Source: Gracilaria domingensis (taxonomy: Eukaryota > Rhodophyta > Florideophyceae > Gracilariales > Gracilariaceae). From it: a DNA stretch of 64,000 nucleotides. The DNA is taken from the NCBI GenBank assembly GCA_022539475.1, contig VCMS01000046.1, positions 81,609 to 145,608 of the forward strand, given 5' to 3'. The translations under genes and the position numbers were made by a program. Shown in pieces: positions 1 to 10,740 of the stretch. The notes under the pieces were generated by a model. It did not search any database, was not told the DNA's origin, and worked only from the letters and a program-made list of their open reading frames with translations. The stretch's first letter is position 1. Each line of letters starts with the position of its first letter.

Positions 1-24
1 CGGCAACCGTGTATTTTCCGCATT

Positions 25-1293
25 TCACGCGGCTGTTGCGGTGTTTACCACACTCGTTTTTGGCCTGCCGGTTTCACGCTGCATAGCTGGCACAGGCTCC
101 TGTCCTTCCGTCTGTGACGGCAATACAGTATCATCCGCGGGCGAAGCGGCGGCTTCTGCAGCAGCTACATCCTGGTGTTCTTCCGGTTTTCCGGCTTCGT
201 GCTCTACCGAAGTGTTGCGTTCCTCCTCAGGCTTCCGCGATAACTGCGGGTCAATCTCTTTGCTCCGGGTCTCCGGCTGCTTCTCCTGCGTCAGCGCGTG
301 CCGCGGCGGGACAGAGGCCTGCGAAGGGAATTCCGTCGACGACGGTGACAACGACGAAGAGCGATCTGCCTCCTCCCCCTCCTCATTTGGAGCGTCGAGG
401 GCGGTAGTTAGTATCCCCGGAGGAGCCAGTATCCGCGTGCGTACGTGGTCGGCGGCAGAGACTAACTGGTACGATTCCGGCTTATCCGGCAAATCAGCAA
501 ATCCGCGGTTAGGCTGCGGCAATACTGAAAACGAAGTGCGCGTTTCTGCTTCGGCAGCTGATTCCACAGTAGGCGTAACGGTGTCCGGCGTTTCCGGTTG
601 CGTTTCCTGAGAAGCAGGCGTTGGCGCAGGCGTTACGCGATCCCGCGAAAAACGCTCGTGCTCTCCATTGATGTCAAGGACAACCGTAGTGTTGGTAACT
701 GAAATGACGCGGTAGGGACCATCCGCGATACGAGAAAGCTTGTGGCGCTTCTCCTTCTCGGGATTGTAGTATTCCTTGCGTATGAAGGCATAGCTACCTT
801 CCCTGATCTGAGCGGCGTGTTTGCGCACTCTGGCGTCAAAATTCCGCTTGTAGCCGGCTTGTGCCTTAGAGATATTCTGCCTAACCGTAGGAATAATTGT
901 CGTGAGCCATCCCTTCCACGCCTCCCTATGTAGGCGGGGCGAGGGGAACTTGTCCAGTACTGGCTGTGGCTCGATGACCACCGACGGTGGAACGCGTGAT
1001 AGCACAAGCTCGAACGGCGAGATCTGAGTAGTACGATGGACCTGCGTATTGTAGGCATACGTCACCGCATTGGTGTATTGATCCCATTCCGACGGATGCT
1101 TGGCAACGAACGTCCGTAATGCATTGAGCATTTTACGGTTAAAGCGTTCAACCTGCCCATTACTCTGGGGATGATATGTTGTCGTGAACCAGTTTTGGAT
1201 CCGCAAGATGCGGCAGACGTGCTGAAAGAACTTAGCCGCAAACTGCAGTCCATTATCCGATAGCAAATCAATCGGCTGTCCGTAGACAAAAAC
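25..1293 (-). pseudogene. pol: G1 pol, C-terminal part: integrase core end and tail
   Basis: This continues the G1 pol frame after a single in-frame TGA at 1294-1296. It begins with the end of the integrase core: the second catalytic Asp lies in LSDNGLQF and the catalytic Glu in HPQSNGQVERFNR, followed by the typical AYNTQVHRTT segment. Next come a basic linker and a GPYRVISV segment matching the GPY/F module of gypsy integrases. The last ~200 residues are low-complexity (Pro, Glu, Thr, Ser). No chromodomain is visible before the frame ends at 25, but related elements here carry one further downstream, so it may lie beyond the window edge. The TGA replaces a Trp codon that G3 keeps (HWIFVYG), so it is read as a mutation. 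Integrase joins element DNA to the host chromosome. Confidence 0.85.
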
Positions 1294-4200
1294 TCAGTGT
1301 GTAACGAAAGCTTGGGCGACCGCACTGGCGGTAACCTTCTTCAAAGGCACAGTCCGTACCAGCTTATAAAAGCGGTCGGTGATCACTAGTAGAAACCGGT
1401 TTCCCTGGCGAGTGCGAGTAAACTCACCCAGCAAGTCAATAGCCACGAATTCGAGTGGAACCGTAGCAGGGAAGAGTACCAACTTCTTGGAGTACTTCCG
1501 CAGTTTGACGAGGTTCTTTGCGCAATCAGAACATCCACGAACAGTGGCATACGCATCAAAAGCCATCGCTGGCCAGTAGAAGTCCTTCCTCAGGGTGTAG
1601 TACAACTTCCTGCCTCCAAGGTGGGCTGAGAGCTTCACATAGTGCGACAGACGCAGTACTCGTGACTGAAGTGAGTGCGGAACCACAATCTTTGGCCTGT
1701 GTCCGACAGTTAGGATGAGGAATCCTTGGTCGTTCTCGACGAAAGACAGCCGTGCTCCGCCGTTCAAACGGCTACGAATCTCCGTACAAAAACGGTACGT
1801 GTGCTGCTCTCGGATGAGTTCTTCCGGCTTGATCGGTACGAAAGAACCCGGTTCTGGGCGCGTGTCTGAAACGGCTAAAACAGCATCGTAGATGTCCCAT
1901 CCTTCCGAATCTTCATCGGCATCGTTCGAGCCGTCTTCCCCGAGGAAGCACGGTATTTCTAGGTCATCGGCTGGCGCAGCTTCAGCCGCTGTTTCCAAGC
2001 GGGACAGTTCATCAGCCTGAGTGTTCAGGAGTCCTTTCTTGTAGCGGATTTCAAAATCGAATTCAGACAAGCAAACTCTCCACCGCATCAAGCGGCCAGA
2101 AGGCTCTGCTATTGAGAGTAGCCAGCGTAAGGCCGAATGATCGGTATGAACAATGAAGCGAGTTGCCATAAGATAGGGCCGCAATGTCTGTAATGCCCAG
2201 ACAACTGCCAAGCACTCCTTCTCGGATACCGAGTAATTCCTCTCGTGAACGTTGAGGCTTCTTGACCAATACCTAATTGGCAATCGCTCGCCATCTTTCG
2301 TGGCCTGGAACAGTGCACAGCCAACTTGGTAGTCGCTCGTATCCGTACCTATTGCATACGGCAAACCAACCCTAGGTAGAGATAAAACAGGTGGCGATGT
2401 CACCGCGTCTACGAGCGACGAGAAAGCCGCACCCTTGCGGTCGTCGAATTCTTCCAGGTTGACTGGCTGTCCTTTGCGGAGGAGCTCATTCAATGGGGCC
2501 GCAATGTCCGCAAAGTTCCGTATGAAGCGGCGGTAAACATTACACAAGCCGAGGAAAGATCGGAGTTCAGTCTGCGTCCGCGGATGCTTAGCCTCTTTGA
2601 GGAATTTCACGCGGACTTCGTCTATCGACAGCCGTCCAGGACGGATAACGTGGCCGAGATACCTGACGGTTTCGGTGAAGAACTCACACTTCTTGAGCTT
2701 GAGCGTAATGACTGCATCGCGTAGGATTCGCATCACATCCCGTACGCGGGTCAAGTGCTCGTCCAGGTTGCTGGAGTAGACAATGATGTCGTCCAGGTAA
2801 ACCAGGCAAGTCTTCCACTTGAAGCGGGCGAGCAGGATATCCACAGCTCTCTGAAATGTGGCTGGCGCGTTCGTTAACCCAAAGGGCATCCAATTGAATC
2901 GGTACAATCCTTCATGACAAACGAAGGCTGTCTTCTCACGATCTTCGGCCCTCACGGGAACTTGCCAATAGCCCCAATTCGCGTCTAGGGTTGTGAAAAC
3001 TTTCGCGTCGCTCAACGAATCGATGCACTCACCCATTCGTGGAATAGGATACACATCCTTGACCGTGGCCGAGTTCAGCTTGCGGTAATCGATGGAAAAT
3101 CGCCAAGACCCATCAGCTTTGGGCACGAGCACCACCGGCGATGCCCAAGGTGACTGAGCCGGCTCGATAACTGCAGCGCGGATCATTTTCTCAACTTGAG
3201 CTTTCTCCTCTTGGGGAGCTGTCGGTCCTGTCCTGTAAGGGTGCTGTGAGATTGGCCGTGTGTTCGGCATTAGATCGATCCGATGTTCGGTTATTCCATT
3301 CTTACCGAGTGTGCCATCCCACATGGGCCTGAACTCTTCGAACATGTGCCGCAATTTATCGCGGTGAGTCTCTGGGACATGTTCAAGATCCAGAGACTCC
3401 AGTTCCTGTACTGCCTTATCCTTCGTGTCAGCAGCAGTCAGGTCCTTCTTATTATTGTCCAACGAGGTCGGCCTTGCTTTCTTCGACAGCCTGCGGTCAT
3501 TCGCATCCGACGAGGTCGGCGTAGCATCTCCTGAGGAACGGTTCGGTCCACTATTCGGTTCGGAATTGTTCCGTTTGGCCTCCCCCTCCTCAGCTTCGAG
3601 GATTCCGAGAACATCGGTCATAGAAACCTGAGTAGGGACTATAGCCGCAGGGTGCGGGAGCAATGATCCAATAACTTGGCTCCTGACCAACCTTTGAGTA
3701 AAACGGCTGAAGTTCGCAACCAACACCTGAAAAGGCTTCTCGGGTTCAACAAAAACAATCCCAGTAGCCAGGGCGAGCTGATACTTTTCCTGTAACGCAG
3801 GCAACGGTTGCACCGTTTGTAAGCCACATTGTGGAGATGTTACAGTAACCCAGACCTGCGATTCGGGAGGGATGCAAATAGACTGAGCAACTCGGAGCTT
3901 CGTAGACTTCCGTTCATCAGCGGCAGGCTCCTGCGCAGCAGGCAAGGGAACTTGCTTCTTCAAAGCCCGTCGAAGGGGACGCCGAACATTCGATACAATG
4001 GTCCCATCTTCCACTTCGATGGTTCTTTGCCGCGGTCGAATTGATTCGACGAAGCGGTCACAGAAGTCACATCCGAGTATAACCGGCGCAGCGAGCTGCT
4101 TGCAAACCAAGAAATCGAGCTTCAGCACGTAGTGACCAAGCCTGACAAGCAGGTCTATCACTCCCACTGTAGAGAGTGGCCGATTATTCGCATCCGCGAT

Positions 4201-4560
4201 GTCAATATGCGGCGCCGCACGAACGCGAGAGCGCAAGTGCGGCGGAATCATAGACTCAACCAAAAAGTTTCGCCCAGATCCTGTATCGAGCACGGACAAC
4301 TGCAGAACCATATACTGGTCGGAAACACCTAGGTCGGCGTAAGCTTTGTAGTTACGTTTCGCCATGACCAGGACTTTATCCGGGGACCGGCTGCTCTTAG
4401 ACCGTTTACACGGGCGACGCAAGACACCAAGGTGCTCAGAGTCCACGTCTGTAGTGGCCATTTTCCTTGAAAGGATTTTGACCGCGGAGCGAGGCTTCTC
4501 AGCCTCAGGCACGCTAGGCCCTTTCGCTGGGGGCGCCTCTCCATTGCTGGAGGCTCCCAT
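1294..4560 (-). CDS. pol: G1 pol: protease, reverse transcriptase, RNase H, integrase N-terminus
   Basis: An uninterrupted 1088-residue frame. Domains in order: aspartic protease with DTG at residues 92-94; reverse transcriptase with IDYRKLN, LDANWGYWQV, MPFGLTNAPATFQ and the catalytic YLDD; RNase H with DTSDYQVG, EKECLAVVW, HTDHSALRW and ADELSR; then the integrase HHCC zinc finger (SHYVKLSAHLGG... CSDC) and the first catalytic Asp in FVAIDLLG. The order PR-RT-RH-IN defines Ty3/gypsy. The ATG lies two bases after the gag stop, in another frame, so translation needs reinitiation or a frameshift. The frame ends in TGA at 1294-1296, where a Trp is expected, inside the integrase core. Apart from that stop it is the best-preserved pol in the window, so the copy is probably young. 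Confidence 0.9.
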   Translation of the reverse strand: MGASSNGEAPPAKGPSVPEAEKPRSAVKILSRKMATTDVDSEHLGVLRRPCKRSKSSRSPDKVLVMAKRNYKAYADLGVSDQYMVLQLSVLDTGSGRNFLVESMIPPHLRSRVRAAPHIDIADANNRPLSTVGVIDLLVRLGHYVLKLDFLVCKQLAAPVILGCDFCDRFVESIRPRQRTIEVEDGTIVSNVRRPLRRALKKQVPLPAAQEPAADERKSTKLRVAQSICIPPESQVWVTVTSPQCGLQTVQPLPALQEKYQLALATGIVFVEPEKPFQVLVANFSRFTQRLVRSQVIGSLLPHPAAIVPTQVSMTDVLGILEAEEGEAKRNNSEPNSGPNRSSGDATPTSSDANDRRLSKKARPTSLDNNKKDLTAADTKDKAVQELESLDLEHVPETHRDKLRHMFEEFRPMWDGTLGKNGITEHRIDLMPNTRPISQHPYRTGPTAPQEEKAQVEKMIRAAVIEPAQSPWASPVVLVPKADGSWRFSIDYRKLNSATVKDVYPIPRMGECIDSLSDAKVFTTLDANWGYWQVPVRAEDREKTAFVCHEGLYRFNWMPFGLTNAPATFQRAVDILLARFKWKTCLVYLDDIIVYSSNLDEHLTRVRDVMRILRDAVITLKLKKCEFFTETVRYLGHVIRPGRLSIDEVRVKFLKEAKHPRTQTELRSFLGLCNVYRRFIRNFADIAAPLNELLRKGQPVNLEEFDDRKGAAFSSLVDAVTSPPVLSLPRVGLPYAIGTDTSDYQVGCALFQATKDGERLPIRYWSRSLNVHERNYSVSEKECLAVVWALQTLRPYLMATRFIVHTDHSALRWLLSIAEPSGRLMRWRVCLSEFDFEIRYKKGLLNTQADELSRLETAAEAAPADDLEIPCFLGEDGSNDADEDSEGWDIYDAVLAVSDTRPEPGSFVPIKPEELIREQHTYRFCTEIRSRLNGGARLSFVENDQGFLILTVGHRPKIVVPHSLQSRVLRLSHYVKLSAHLGGRKLYYTLRKDFYWPAMAFDAYATVRGCSDCAKNLVKLRKYSKKLVLFPATVPLEFVAIDLLGEFTRTRQGNRFLLVITDRFYKLVRTVPLKKVTASAVAQAFVTH

Positions 4561-4562
4561 GC

Positions 4563-6564
4563 TCAGAATTTCTGAGTTTTGCCGCCAATCTGCCGAGGTT
4601 TCGATTCCGCAGGAGCGGCTACAGTTCCACCATTCGATGGCATCGTTTCCTGGCTTCCAGGCTGAGTCTCGGCCTTCGCACGAAGGTACGATTTGTCGGG
4701 GAAACGTTCCCGTTCGACGGGCGTCAACAATTCATACTGAGGCATGATCTTCACCATATCACGTATGGGCATTAAACAATTCGGAGCGATATGTCCATGC
4801 CTGTAACAGGTGTGGCAAATAAGGTGCCCGAGAAGATCCGGATTCGGTTGACGGCGCTCGTGTCGTGGAGGATAGGGATCCCTCCAACCAGGGCGTTGAC
4901 TGCGATATCCACCAGAATGTGGCACGTGCAAGGCCGGAACGTATTGAGTGGTGTACAGAGCGTGGTCCACGTCAACAGTAGACGGCACCGTTGTTGACGG
5001 CAGTTCCGAACTCGGCATTAAACCATTGTCCTGTAACAGGTGTAGGTTATCGTAACTTCCTTGAACAGAACCTCGTGATAGAGGCAAAGAAGAGTCCCGG
5101 CCTTCTACATGAAGGAGGCGGCGCGTGCGCGTCTTGACACCAGCGCGTGCGCGAGCTGCATCTCCCTCAGCTTGGGCAAATTGTACGAGTTCCAGATAGG
5201 TAATCCGGCGTTTGTCCTCCCTATAACGGGCTACCAATTGATAGGTCCAGTCCATCAACAAACATCGTGCATCGCTCTGCAGCAGAGTACACGTTACCAG
5301 AGCGGTGAAAAGCCTTGTTGAGGCCTGTGGAATAAACAGTTTCCGACTCGTCGGCTCCTTGCTTCGTGTCTCGCAGCGCGAGTATAGCACCCTGTATCGC
5401 ATTGCCTGTCGTGTAAGAGCGCAGGAGATATTGTACCGCTTCTGGCCAGCACGTAACTCCTCCTTCGGAGGGCGAGACGACCCACGAACCGAATTGAATT
5501 GATCTTCGGCTATGCCCGTCAAAAATTACTGCAGCGCAATGTAGGCCTGTGCCTCTCTCATCCGAAGTACATCGGCTTCCGCCACGAAGCGGCCAAGAAA
5601 ATCCAAGACAAGAATTGGATCTTCCCCAGAGAACTTGTGGGGCTTTAGCGTGAGCTCCATTTGTCGCAGATGATTTCGCACTTTTCCAGTCCCACGTGGG
5701 GTCCTCTATGGCGTCGTGTCTTCAACCCGATAGTATCGATACGACAGTAACTTCCAATACAGTAGATTTTAGGCTTCAATTCCTTCAATCCAAGGTGTCT
5801 CCTTCTTTCGTATGGCCTCGTGCAACACCAGAGGTGGCTTCAGTAGCCCGCGAACGGGAAGCACGCTGGCGAGAGCGATCGTTCTCGCTGTCCTACGAGT
5901 CGGATGAAGATCCCACATTTTGGGCTTCCTCTTCTGAAGAGGACGAAGGAGACGAATCAGGTTCCAACTTAAGCTTCTTCTCCTTAGCCGGGCGACCCCG
6001 GGAGCGGAGCGATTGCCGAGAACCTTCGGAAACCGGGGCTCCGGGCGCAGTAGCATCAAAAATGATGATTTGTTCGACCGTCTCCAGACGGGTAGCCAAG
6101 CAGTCCAGGCGCGCGAAAGTCTGCTCGTGCAGGGCAGCCGACACCTCTCGGTGTTCCATGATCTGGTTGAAATCAGACCGTAAAACACGGACGTCGCTCG
6201 AAACATCCCCGACACCGGCTTCATCGAGCCGTTGCCGGAGTTTCGTAATATCCCGGATGAGGCCCACTTGGGAGTTCTGCAGGATGCGAACCTGAGTCTC
6301 TAATTCCCGGATGGTGTACTCGTCGGACCGCGACGATATAACGTCAACCGCTGCGGCGGAATCAGCGGCAGGTGCGGTTTCAATTGGCCCACGAGTGGGT
6401 GTGGCCTCGTTATCAGGACGGAGACCCCGGGAAGCCGGTTTCGGAGCGCCATTACCGGGGACCTCGAGGGTGTCCTTCGGCAGCGGAGGCAGACTTGCCG
6501 GCAAGCCGGACGAACCCGGCACAGAAGCAGCACGGGGCGCGCCAATCCTGCGACCGGACAACAT
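4563..6564 (-). pseudogene. gag: G1 gag, broken
   Basis: Nucleocapsid/capsid polyprotein that packages element RNA. The 5' part (5893-6564) is a 223-residue frame: a Pro/Ala-rich N-terminus, a helical coiled-coil-like stretch (ELETQVRILQNSQ onward) and a Ser/Glu-rich tail. The middle has a TAA inside the capsid segment (FSGEDPILVLDFLGRF...YIALQ-stop-FLTGIAEDQFNSV). Two mutually correcting frameshifts near 5290-5480 scramble a stretch that is clean in the G3 gag. The C-terminal part (4563-5522) regains the G3-like frame at YREDKRRITYLELVQ and ends with a canonical zinc knuckle, CHTCYRHGHIAPNC (CX2CX4HX4C). The stop lies 2 nt before the pol ATG. Neighbouring leader: 6565-6709. Confidence 0.8.
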
Positions 6565-6709
6565 CGTTCACCGACACAGTCGGCCAATTGGCAACCAAAA
6601 CAACTTCCGAAAACGGACAATGAAAGAACAGTAAGAACGAATATTCCCGACTATCTGGGCTCCAAACAAACGAACCAACTGCAACAAATGTTGGCCAACA
6701 AAGCCGATT

Positions 6710-6725
6710 CTAAGTCAGGAGACCA
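6710..6725 (-). promoter_or_regulatory. G1 primer binding site
   Basis: On the minus strand the LTR ends ...TTGCACCACA, followed by the spacer AAC and TGGTCTCCTGACTTAG. The TGG is the complement of a tRNA CCA end. G2 and G3 have nearly the same 16-mer at the same place, so all three prime from the same or a similar tRNA. Confidence 0.75.
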
Positions 6726-6728
6726 GTT

Positions 6729-7497
6729 TGTGGTGCAATCCCACGAGTAGGCAAACGAGAGCCGCGTCGCGGAAAGCGCACCTAGAGGATGTTCGAAACC
6801 TGCTCCCTATAGAGGTAGATGCAGCAGCAGAACCCTCGGATAGGGCCAGCGCGATGCCGGGTGTAAGTCCGGGTGGCCCCGATCTGAGTGTTCAGTAAGA
6901 GGTGAAGGGAAAGAATCGGCGTAGGTATCCAGTTGTTCCGGCGAGCCACAGCGAGTAGGGGTATGCAGACCAACAGTAGGGGGCAACAAATGATCAGCAA
7001 ACGAGCCGCACTGCGGAGCATTGACTCGTGATAAACGGGAATAAGTCCCGAGACTAGCGGGCCAAACCTGTGTAACAGGGCAGAGAAACAAGAGCCGTAT
7101 GATGGAAATAATAACGAATAAACAACAAAAAGGTGCCGTAACGACGGTCTAGGGCTCCTCAGGGACAGGGGTGGATAGCCACTCCAGGGATGCGGCGGTT
7201 TAGCCCGGTTAGGGACGAGGAACCGTTCGCACGTGGCAAGAAGCTAGAGCCAAAGGCCTTCTTCAGGTTTTCTTCCCGTACAGAGGCGGCAAGTGCCGCC
7301 ACCTATATAGGGCACTTGAAAATATGAACTATAAATATCTAACTATCCGGCGCTGCCGGCCAACACTCTACACGTGTGAAACCGTGGCAGGTTTGCCACG
7401 GCGCACCCGGCATCGGGCCAACTCAGCACACGTGTGCAGAAACATTACCCTTCGTAAGCATACCCCAAAATAGGGACATTACCACCAATGCACCACC
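6729..7497 (-). repeat. G1 LTR (5' LTR of G1, also 3' LTR of the upstream remnant)
   Basis: Matches the solo LTR at 13423-14194 over its full length on the opposite strand (769 against 772 bp), including the shared CCCTATTTTGGGGTATGC start region and the TAGTTAGATATTT AT-rich segment near +160. The end is TTGCACCACA; the start is a mutated match to its inverse (GGTGGTGCA). The primer binding site and gag follow on the left. An accessory gene like those just inside other 3' LTRs abuts it on the right, so this LTR appears to serve two tandem elements. The outer edge is uncertain by about 10 bases. Confidence 0.8.
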
Positions 7498-7530
7498 TCC
7501 ATCGAGAGCGTTACCGCCGAAACCCCATAG

Positions 7531-9253
7531 TTGTTGGCATCCCCGAAAGGGCATTGCTCTACACCGATGGAGGCGCGTTCGCGACATTACATCCCAATTG
7601 GGGCTTTCATAAGTGATATCATGTCCGTTTCCCGCTACATGGGTATCCCGACTGCGTCGTTCACGGCATATCACTCGAACCTTATGTTAGGAACACGTAA
7701 CGCCTTCACCGATGCCATCTGCCATGTTTTTCTCTTGGAATGGGTCCTCTTCGCCTTTATGGGATGGCTGTGCTCTGCCCGTTACGAGGTTCCAGTGCGT
7801 ACTAAGTACCGCGATTGGCGCCTGCACCACGACCACAATCTACAGTCCCCGAAGGGTCGGTTTTCGCCGCTACTGGCCGCTGTCATCCGCTATGCGCGCG
7901 CCCTTGGGGTCCAGAACATCTTGCGCGGACCAACAATGGTTTCGTGGACGTTCGCCATTTGCTGGACGACGTCTGCCGCATCGATTGGTCCCAAACACCG
8001 AGGTTCTTGTGGTATGACTAAGAGAGCGATGCGTACAGCACCCTGCAGAGAAGGACGACGGTAAAGCTTACGCGAATATGCCGCAGTATCGTCCCGTTGG
8101 GGAGAGGATGCCGAACTTGGAACACGCGGAATTCGGGGATTACTTGCCCTTTGGAGTTGTGTTCGTTAGCGGAAAACCCCAGTGCGCCCCCACCGGGTCC
8201 GTCTATTTTCGTCAGTCCTGGTCTCGCGTTCGGTCAGGGCGGCGTGGACGAGGACGAAGATGATGCCCTTATCTAGTCATTGAGTCCGGCTGCTCCGGTT
8301 CTGGACGTGGCTGTCCATGTGGAAGATCCAGGCGTGGCGGATGTGCCCGCCACCTGCCCAGATATCGTCCCTGCGGGTCCCGTTCCAGCTGTGATCCCCG
8401 TGGCTTCCGCTGCCGCCCCGAGCGCGGCTTCGCCTGGAGGCCGTGTTGGGAGTGAAGCCGCTGCCACTCCGCATGCGTCCGTTATCTCATACAGTATTAG
8501 GTCCGTCGCCTGCATCGGGCTAGCACCAGGTGGTGCATTCAGTCCCGAGGTGGGTGCTGCTCTTGCGGCTCTACAGGAGGAGTTCCAGAACAGGGGCGTG
8601 AACTCCCCGGATTCCCTCCTGGGTTCTCTGACTGCCGCCCGACTCTGGGCTCGTGACTCCGCGCTACTGCGCGTAATTTCTCAGAAGGCCATGGGGCTCC
8701 GCATCGCGCTGTTGGGAGTCGTCGTTCGCCACGCGAACGCTCTCGCCGTTGACCTCTTGGAGAATATTAGCTCCGGCTTCGGTCTGCCTGTATTCCCGTT
8801 GGGTACAGCTGTGCGGGTTCGCAGAGCGACATTGTCGACGATTCTGGCATGGTGACCCTAACTGGGATTGCCGTGCACCGGGAAGAGGACGCGATGAACG
8901 CTCTAAGCTTTAGGCGAACTCGTCCCGAAAGGCCATGTCACGAGAACGGAGAGCCACCTGCCCGGGTCACGCGCACGATGATAGACATCGCCAGTGGGAA
9001 AGCCAACCGTCCGTCGGTTGCGACTGCGGCTGATTCCGAAACGGGTACCGCGGTCGTTGCGAAGGATCAAACTGTGGAACCTCCTGAAGAAGCTCCAGGT
9101 TCCCTTTTGGGTGGTGGTCCCAGTCGGTTTTGCACGCTGCCTGCGCTTGCGACGGATGAGTCTATGTCCTCTCAGGCGCTTTCCGAATCGGATCAGGACG
9201 GTCCCGCGAGTGCGGTTCGTCGTCGCCGTCCTACCCGTGGCGGGAATGCGTAG
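7531..9253 (+). pseudogene. Antisense accessory gene of the upstream remnant G1u
   Basis: A plus-strand gene remnant starting ~35-70 bp outside the LTR and running away from it, the same arrangement as in G2 and G3. Readable pieces: 7531-8064; a stretch in another frame containing HLLDDVCRIDWSQTPRF (G3 copy: SLLDYIDSLDWTEVPL); a Pro/Ala/Val-rich part from 8280 resembling the Pro/Ala-rich C-terminal part in G3; and 8849-9253, ending GSLLGGGPSRFCTL... RRRPTRGGNA-stop. The G2 copy ends GSLVGDGPVGLCSL... RSRRTRGGNA-stop. Stops and frame changes at ~8020, 8277 and 8855 make it nonfunctional. No known domain recognised. Function unknown; it is assigned as a retrotransposon accessory protein by position and by its relatives here. 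Confidence 0.6.
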
Positions 9254-10320
9254 CGCGTTTCAGCTCGTTTGAGTCATTGAAGAGCTTCAGCTTCTCTATT
9301 TTACCTTTGCAGGACGCGTGCTCGCGGCGCATTTGCGGTGCAATCATTTCTTTCGAGGGACAGCACGTGCACCTCAACGGTGCATGTGGGGTATGCAGCG
9401 TGCGGTACGGCGCTTTTGTTGCAAATTGAGCCCTGCTTGGGTCCCCTTCCCTTCTTGGAGTGCGCTTGGACTCCAAGCGCCCAGGGTTCTCAGCGGGGTG
9501 AGCCGGGGCGACGTTGGTGGCACGCTCGCGCGTGCACGGCGATGCACCCCCGCGCACGGCACGTGCCAGCAAGGCAAGGAGTGCACACTACGCGCGGCGG
9601 CCAAATAGCTTTGTCCTCGATAGGTGAATAGGGCAAAACCGGCTTATTTCCAAGTGGGTTACTGGCAAAGATAATCAAAAAACCGTGCCGGAAATTACTC
9701 TCTCAGATGGGATCGAAAACCGTAATTCTTTTGTTTTGCCCTTATCTTGGAAACTCGGGCGTTTCAGCGGCTCGCAATGCCCCATTTGGGGTGCGCGGCA
9801 CATCAAAATACTTCGGATTTTTTGATTGTGCCAGACGGCGTCCCTACGGGCAATACTGTATACACAATCGGCTACCCACAGGGGTGGGCCATGTGACGTT
9901 TGTCAGGCTTGCTACGGCGCACAGCGGAGTGCGCGCCTGTACATGGCGCGCTCGTGTCCCACGTGGGTGATGCGAGTATGCAACGGCGCGTGCGTGGCCA
10001 CCGTGGCCGTCCCGTGCGTGCAACGGCGCATGCCAGCAATGCCAGAGGCTGAGCAGAGTGTGCATAGTTCTCAAAAGATCGGCCACTCGGTACTGCGGAT
10101 GTTCAAAGTCGTCCAAGATCGTCGGAAAGGGGTTTAAACTTCTCCGAAAGCGTTGCTAATCCTTCCCAAGGCATCCGCGAGACCCATAGGTACTTTAAAC
10201 GAGCGTTATCTCGCCGGGAAAAGTTTTGACTGCCATGGATGGGGTAAGACGATGTCAAAATTTTCCTTTCCCGAAAGGGAAAAAGCTCTCCAAAGTCCTC
10301 GAAAGGGGTCTAGACTTACT
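9254..10320 (-). repeat. Inverted 1.07-kb copy of the G2 post-pol block
   Basis: Reverse complement of 22690-23752. Shared landmarks: TTTCGAGGACTTTGGAG, the segment reading CCTATGGGTCTCGCG, GCGC-rich stretches around the CGTTGCACGC motif, and the sequence directly after the RGGNA stop codons. In G2 it lies between the chromodomain and the 3' end of the accessory gene. Here it ends at ~10320, where AT-rich GATATCC sequence begins, so G1u has lost its gag-pol. I see no conserved reading frame in it. A 400-bp spacer takes its place in G3. Confidence 0.75.
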
Positions 10321-10329
10321 TGTAGTGAC

Positions 10330-10740
10330 TCAGAGAAACATTTTGATATCCGCTTGATACTCTTTAGATATGCTTTGGATATCCGAGTGATTTCTCGGAT
10401 ATCCATCTGATTTTCGAACTTGGATATACGGCCGATGTACATGGGATACACGACATTGCTCACAGTATCCATACCAATGATATTCGTCTGATTTCAGGAT
10501 CTCCGAATGATGTCCGAGCAATTCCAAGAGAAGCAACTTTGGTTTTCGAAATCATTCGTCATATCTATTGTTTTATGTTTCAAAGTAGTTGATGCCTGTC
10601 CAAAGGGTATCAAAAGAATATCATTTCGTACATCATCTGTCATATCTACTGGATGTCACAGGGACATCATGGATATACGTAAGATATCCAGATGATATCC
10701 GAAAGACATCCGGATTTCAAATCTACGGGGTATCATTCGA
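10330..10740. repeat. Degenerate GATATCC/GGATAT-rich sequence
   Basis: About 400 bp in which words such as GATATCC, GGATATC, GACATCC and CATATC recur many times on both strands without a strict period. No supported gene. It begins where the G1u remnant stops. Confidence 0.5.

Noticed and set aside
41-610. 189-residue plus-strand frame opposite the G1 pol tail
   Set aside because: Shadow of the low-complexity pol C-terminus; no matching frame in the G3 tail.
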